From: Cymodocea nodosa
Lineage: Eukaryota > Streptophyta > Magnoliopsida > Alismatales > Cymodoceaceae
Direction of reading: 5' to 3'
DNA: 64,000 bases
NCBI GenBank assembly: GCA_036874045.1
Contig: JAZBRI010000008.1
Location: 4,665,001 to 4,729,000, forward strand
The notes beneath the pieces are model-generated. The model made no database searches. It saw only the letters and a program-made list of their open reading frames with translations, and had not been told where the DNA came from. Of this stretch, positions 61,940-64,000 are shown one piece after another (the first letter of the stretch is position 1; every line of letters starts with the position of its first letter). A program made the translations under genes and the position numbers.

Positions 61940-63552
61940 TGTTGAGTATTTTTGTTTTGATGATGTGTGTTGAATGAAAATAATCATATTTGCTCAATTA
62001 CTATTGCTTGTGAAAAGAAATTAAAATCATCAATTAATACAGAAAAAGCTTACTGATATAAATACTTGTCTATATTGGATCTGAAGTTAATAACAAGTCG
62101 TTTCGTTGTATTAATTTCTCATTTAGCTAAACGTTAAGTTAACGTGTGTTTTTATTGAAAAGCATGATATGTTTTAATGTTATATCTTCTGTATCATGAA
62201 CAGTGCACGTTTAGACAACTCGTTAAGTTAGAGTTTTGTTTGTATAGAGGTCACATGAGAACTCGTTAAGTTAGAGGCTTAAAGGTTAAAATAGGTCACG
62301 TGATAACTCGTTAAGTTAGTGAGTAAAAGAAGAGACGAACTCGTTAAGTTAGTGTTATACACGTGGTGAAATTATAAGTTACGAATGTTGTATTGTATCA
62401 CGTGAGGTGCACATGTTTAACTCGTTAAGTTAACATAACTAAATGCGTTGAGTTGTTATATTGAACACTAAGGCACGCGTTAGGTTAGCGTTATAAACTT
62501 AAGTTGTTATTTTTTGCGCGTGGTAAAATTCTTATTATAAAAACATTTGTTTATTATTGGTTCGTTGAGATATCATAACACAACGAAGATGGTTCGTTGA
62601 GTTATCATAACACAACAGAGATGGTTCGTTGAGATATCATAACACCACAGACATAGTTCATTGAGTTAGCTATAGTACTTGTCACGTGAAATGGCACATG
62701 AGGAACTTGTTAAGTTAGAAACGTTAAGTTATATATATACTTGTGTTACTTGTTTAGTTAACATTAAAGTAACGACTTCTTATTACACTGATGAAAAACT
62801 TTTGGACGAGAAAGTTTATTTTGCAGGAAATTTTTCAGAGATTCAGGACTGATGATTAAAGAAAATTCAAAATATAAACGTGGGTTAGAACGTGTGTGTT
62901 TCGATGAAGGAAAAAGAAAAGACGTGGAGAAGTGGAAAACTGGTGGTGGTTAAACGTGAAGGATATGCATCAAATGAAGATACAGTATAAAAGGCATAGA
63001 ATTCTCGTTGATCAATTCATCCTTGCACACAAAACGAAAAATCTTTTCAAGGATCAAACCATCCCTGCACACCAAAAGAAAAATCTTTTTCAGAGATCAA
63101 AAACACCTCTTCAGGAAAAATCTCTCAAGTGGAAGAAAGTTCAGTGAAGCATAAAAAGGTAAGATTTTCATCACTGAAGATTTGAAGTATTAGAAGAAAG
63201 CAAATTCGGTGAAACATGAGAAGACAAGATATTCGTCACTGAAGAATTGCTGAAGAAGAAAAAGAAGAAGAAGAAAGATCTCAAACAGGGAGAAAAGTTT
63301 TAAATTCAGCAAATTAGTTTTCTCTGTTTGTAGTTTTGAAATTGTTTAGATGATACATGGTATCGAAATATAATTGCATCTACAATTTCTGAGGAGAATT
63401 GAACTGTATATTGTAATTGAAACCTTGAATAAAAATGATTTTATGAAAACAATGTCTCGACTTGTTTTTGAGTTTTAAAGTTTCAATTATATTTCAGAAA
63501 ATATTAAAAATACACAATTCACCCCCCTCTTTTATAGCCATACGATCCTACA
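61940..63552 (+). repeat. LTR of Copia family B, shared between two internal regions
   Basis: 1613 bp, from tgttgagtatttttg to cgatcctaca. PPT directly on its left, PBS tggtatcagagc (63555-63566) on its right. 62210-62680 is a dense array of taactcgttaagtta and cgttgagtta words and closely resembles 10466-10700 of the Athila X LTR. Confidence 0.88.
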
Positions 63553-63753
63553 AGTGGTATCAGAGCCTTTGTTAATAATCTTTGATATAAAATCGATACC
63601 AACTTATTTAATATCATTGCTTATTCTACCTTTCTTGTTTTTAAACAGAAATTAATATTTGAGCATACATTTAACTTTCTTGATTTAAGGCTCAAATTGT
63701 TTTAAAGTTTTTAGACAGTTTAAAATCAAATAGGTTGAAAAATCTAAGGTAAA

Positions 63754-64000
63754 ATGGCTACTGGAAATGGTAATTTTTCTTTATATGAAGGCCAAAATCT
63801 TAATCGTCCTCCTTTATTTGATGGAATACATTTTGAATATTGGAAATATAGGATGACTATTTTTCTTCAAAGTATAGATCATAAGTTGTGGTTCATGATT
63901 TCTAAACCATATACTCCGTTAACTACTCCTTATAATACTTAGACAATTACTGAAAAAGAAAATGAAACTCTGAATGCTAAGGGCTTAAATATTTTATTTT
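63754..64000 (+). pseudogene. Gag start of Copia B (runs off the window)
   Basis: ATG 63754: MATGNGNFSLYEG, then RPPLFDGIHFEYWKYRMTIF and LNAKGLNILF, the SIRE-type gag N-terminus, close to A2 gag (23553) and more distant from C gag (54772). The rest lies outside the window. Confidence 0.85.

Overview
The window is nuclear DNA of a flowering plant, probably a eudicot. It is AT-rich, has one spliced plant gene (a BET-type bromodomain regulator of the GTE4 subgroup), and is otherwise mostly nested plant retrotransposons. No bacterial, organellar or RNA-gene signature was seen.

Layout. 1-10700 and 18388-19853: an Athila-lineage Ty3/Gypsy element, here called X, entered about 200 bp inside its 5' end. 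Its parts read in the order pro-RT-RNaseH-integrase, a plant-specific ORF3, gag, a short F-box peptide, PPT, 3' LTR. That LTR is split by Copia element A (10701-18382, minus, perfect TSD gtgtt) and is followed directly by a PBS and the pro-pol start of a second copy, Y (19861-22048). Y is cut by Copia A2 (22049-about 23836). 23837-27550 is a patchwork of LTR-like pieces and one Copia pol scrap. 27559-29235 is a non-autonomous hAT-like DNA transposon with a hairpin array inside. 29236-32400 is AT-rich intergenic DNA.

32405-35070 holds the host gene: promoter and 5' UTR, a possible overlapping uORF, and four coding exons for about 614 residues with bromodomain, NET domain and a Ser/Asp tail. 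Sequence to about 38640 may be its downstream transcribed region. 39980-42450 is a Tekay/Del-like Gypsy LTR, PBS and gag remnant. 42451-64000 is again nested: a structurally complete Tork-type Copia (43249-48558, TSD ataac), a 60-bp minisatellite, a solo X-type LTR (48945-50777, TSD gtcac), an A-type LTR, and a SIRE-like Copia C whose 5' LTR carries a solo B LTR. C's internal region runs into a B-type LTR and the start of another element at the right edge.

Most notable: (1) the X family carries gag after pol and ORF3, with an F-box peptide just before the 3' LTR; (2) the ORF3 domain and an LTR block appear in both Gypsy and Copia elements; (3) short perfect hairpins of similar geometry but different sequence are arrayed in several unrelated elements. 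All retroelements are treated as fossils; most are visibly decayed.
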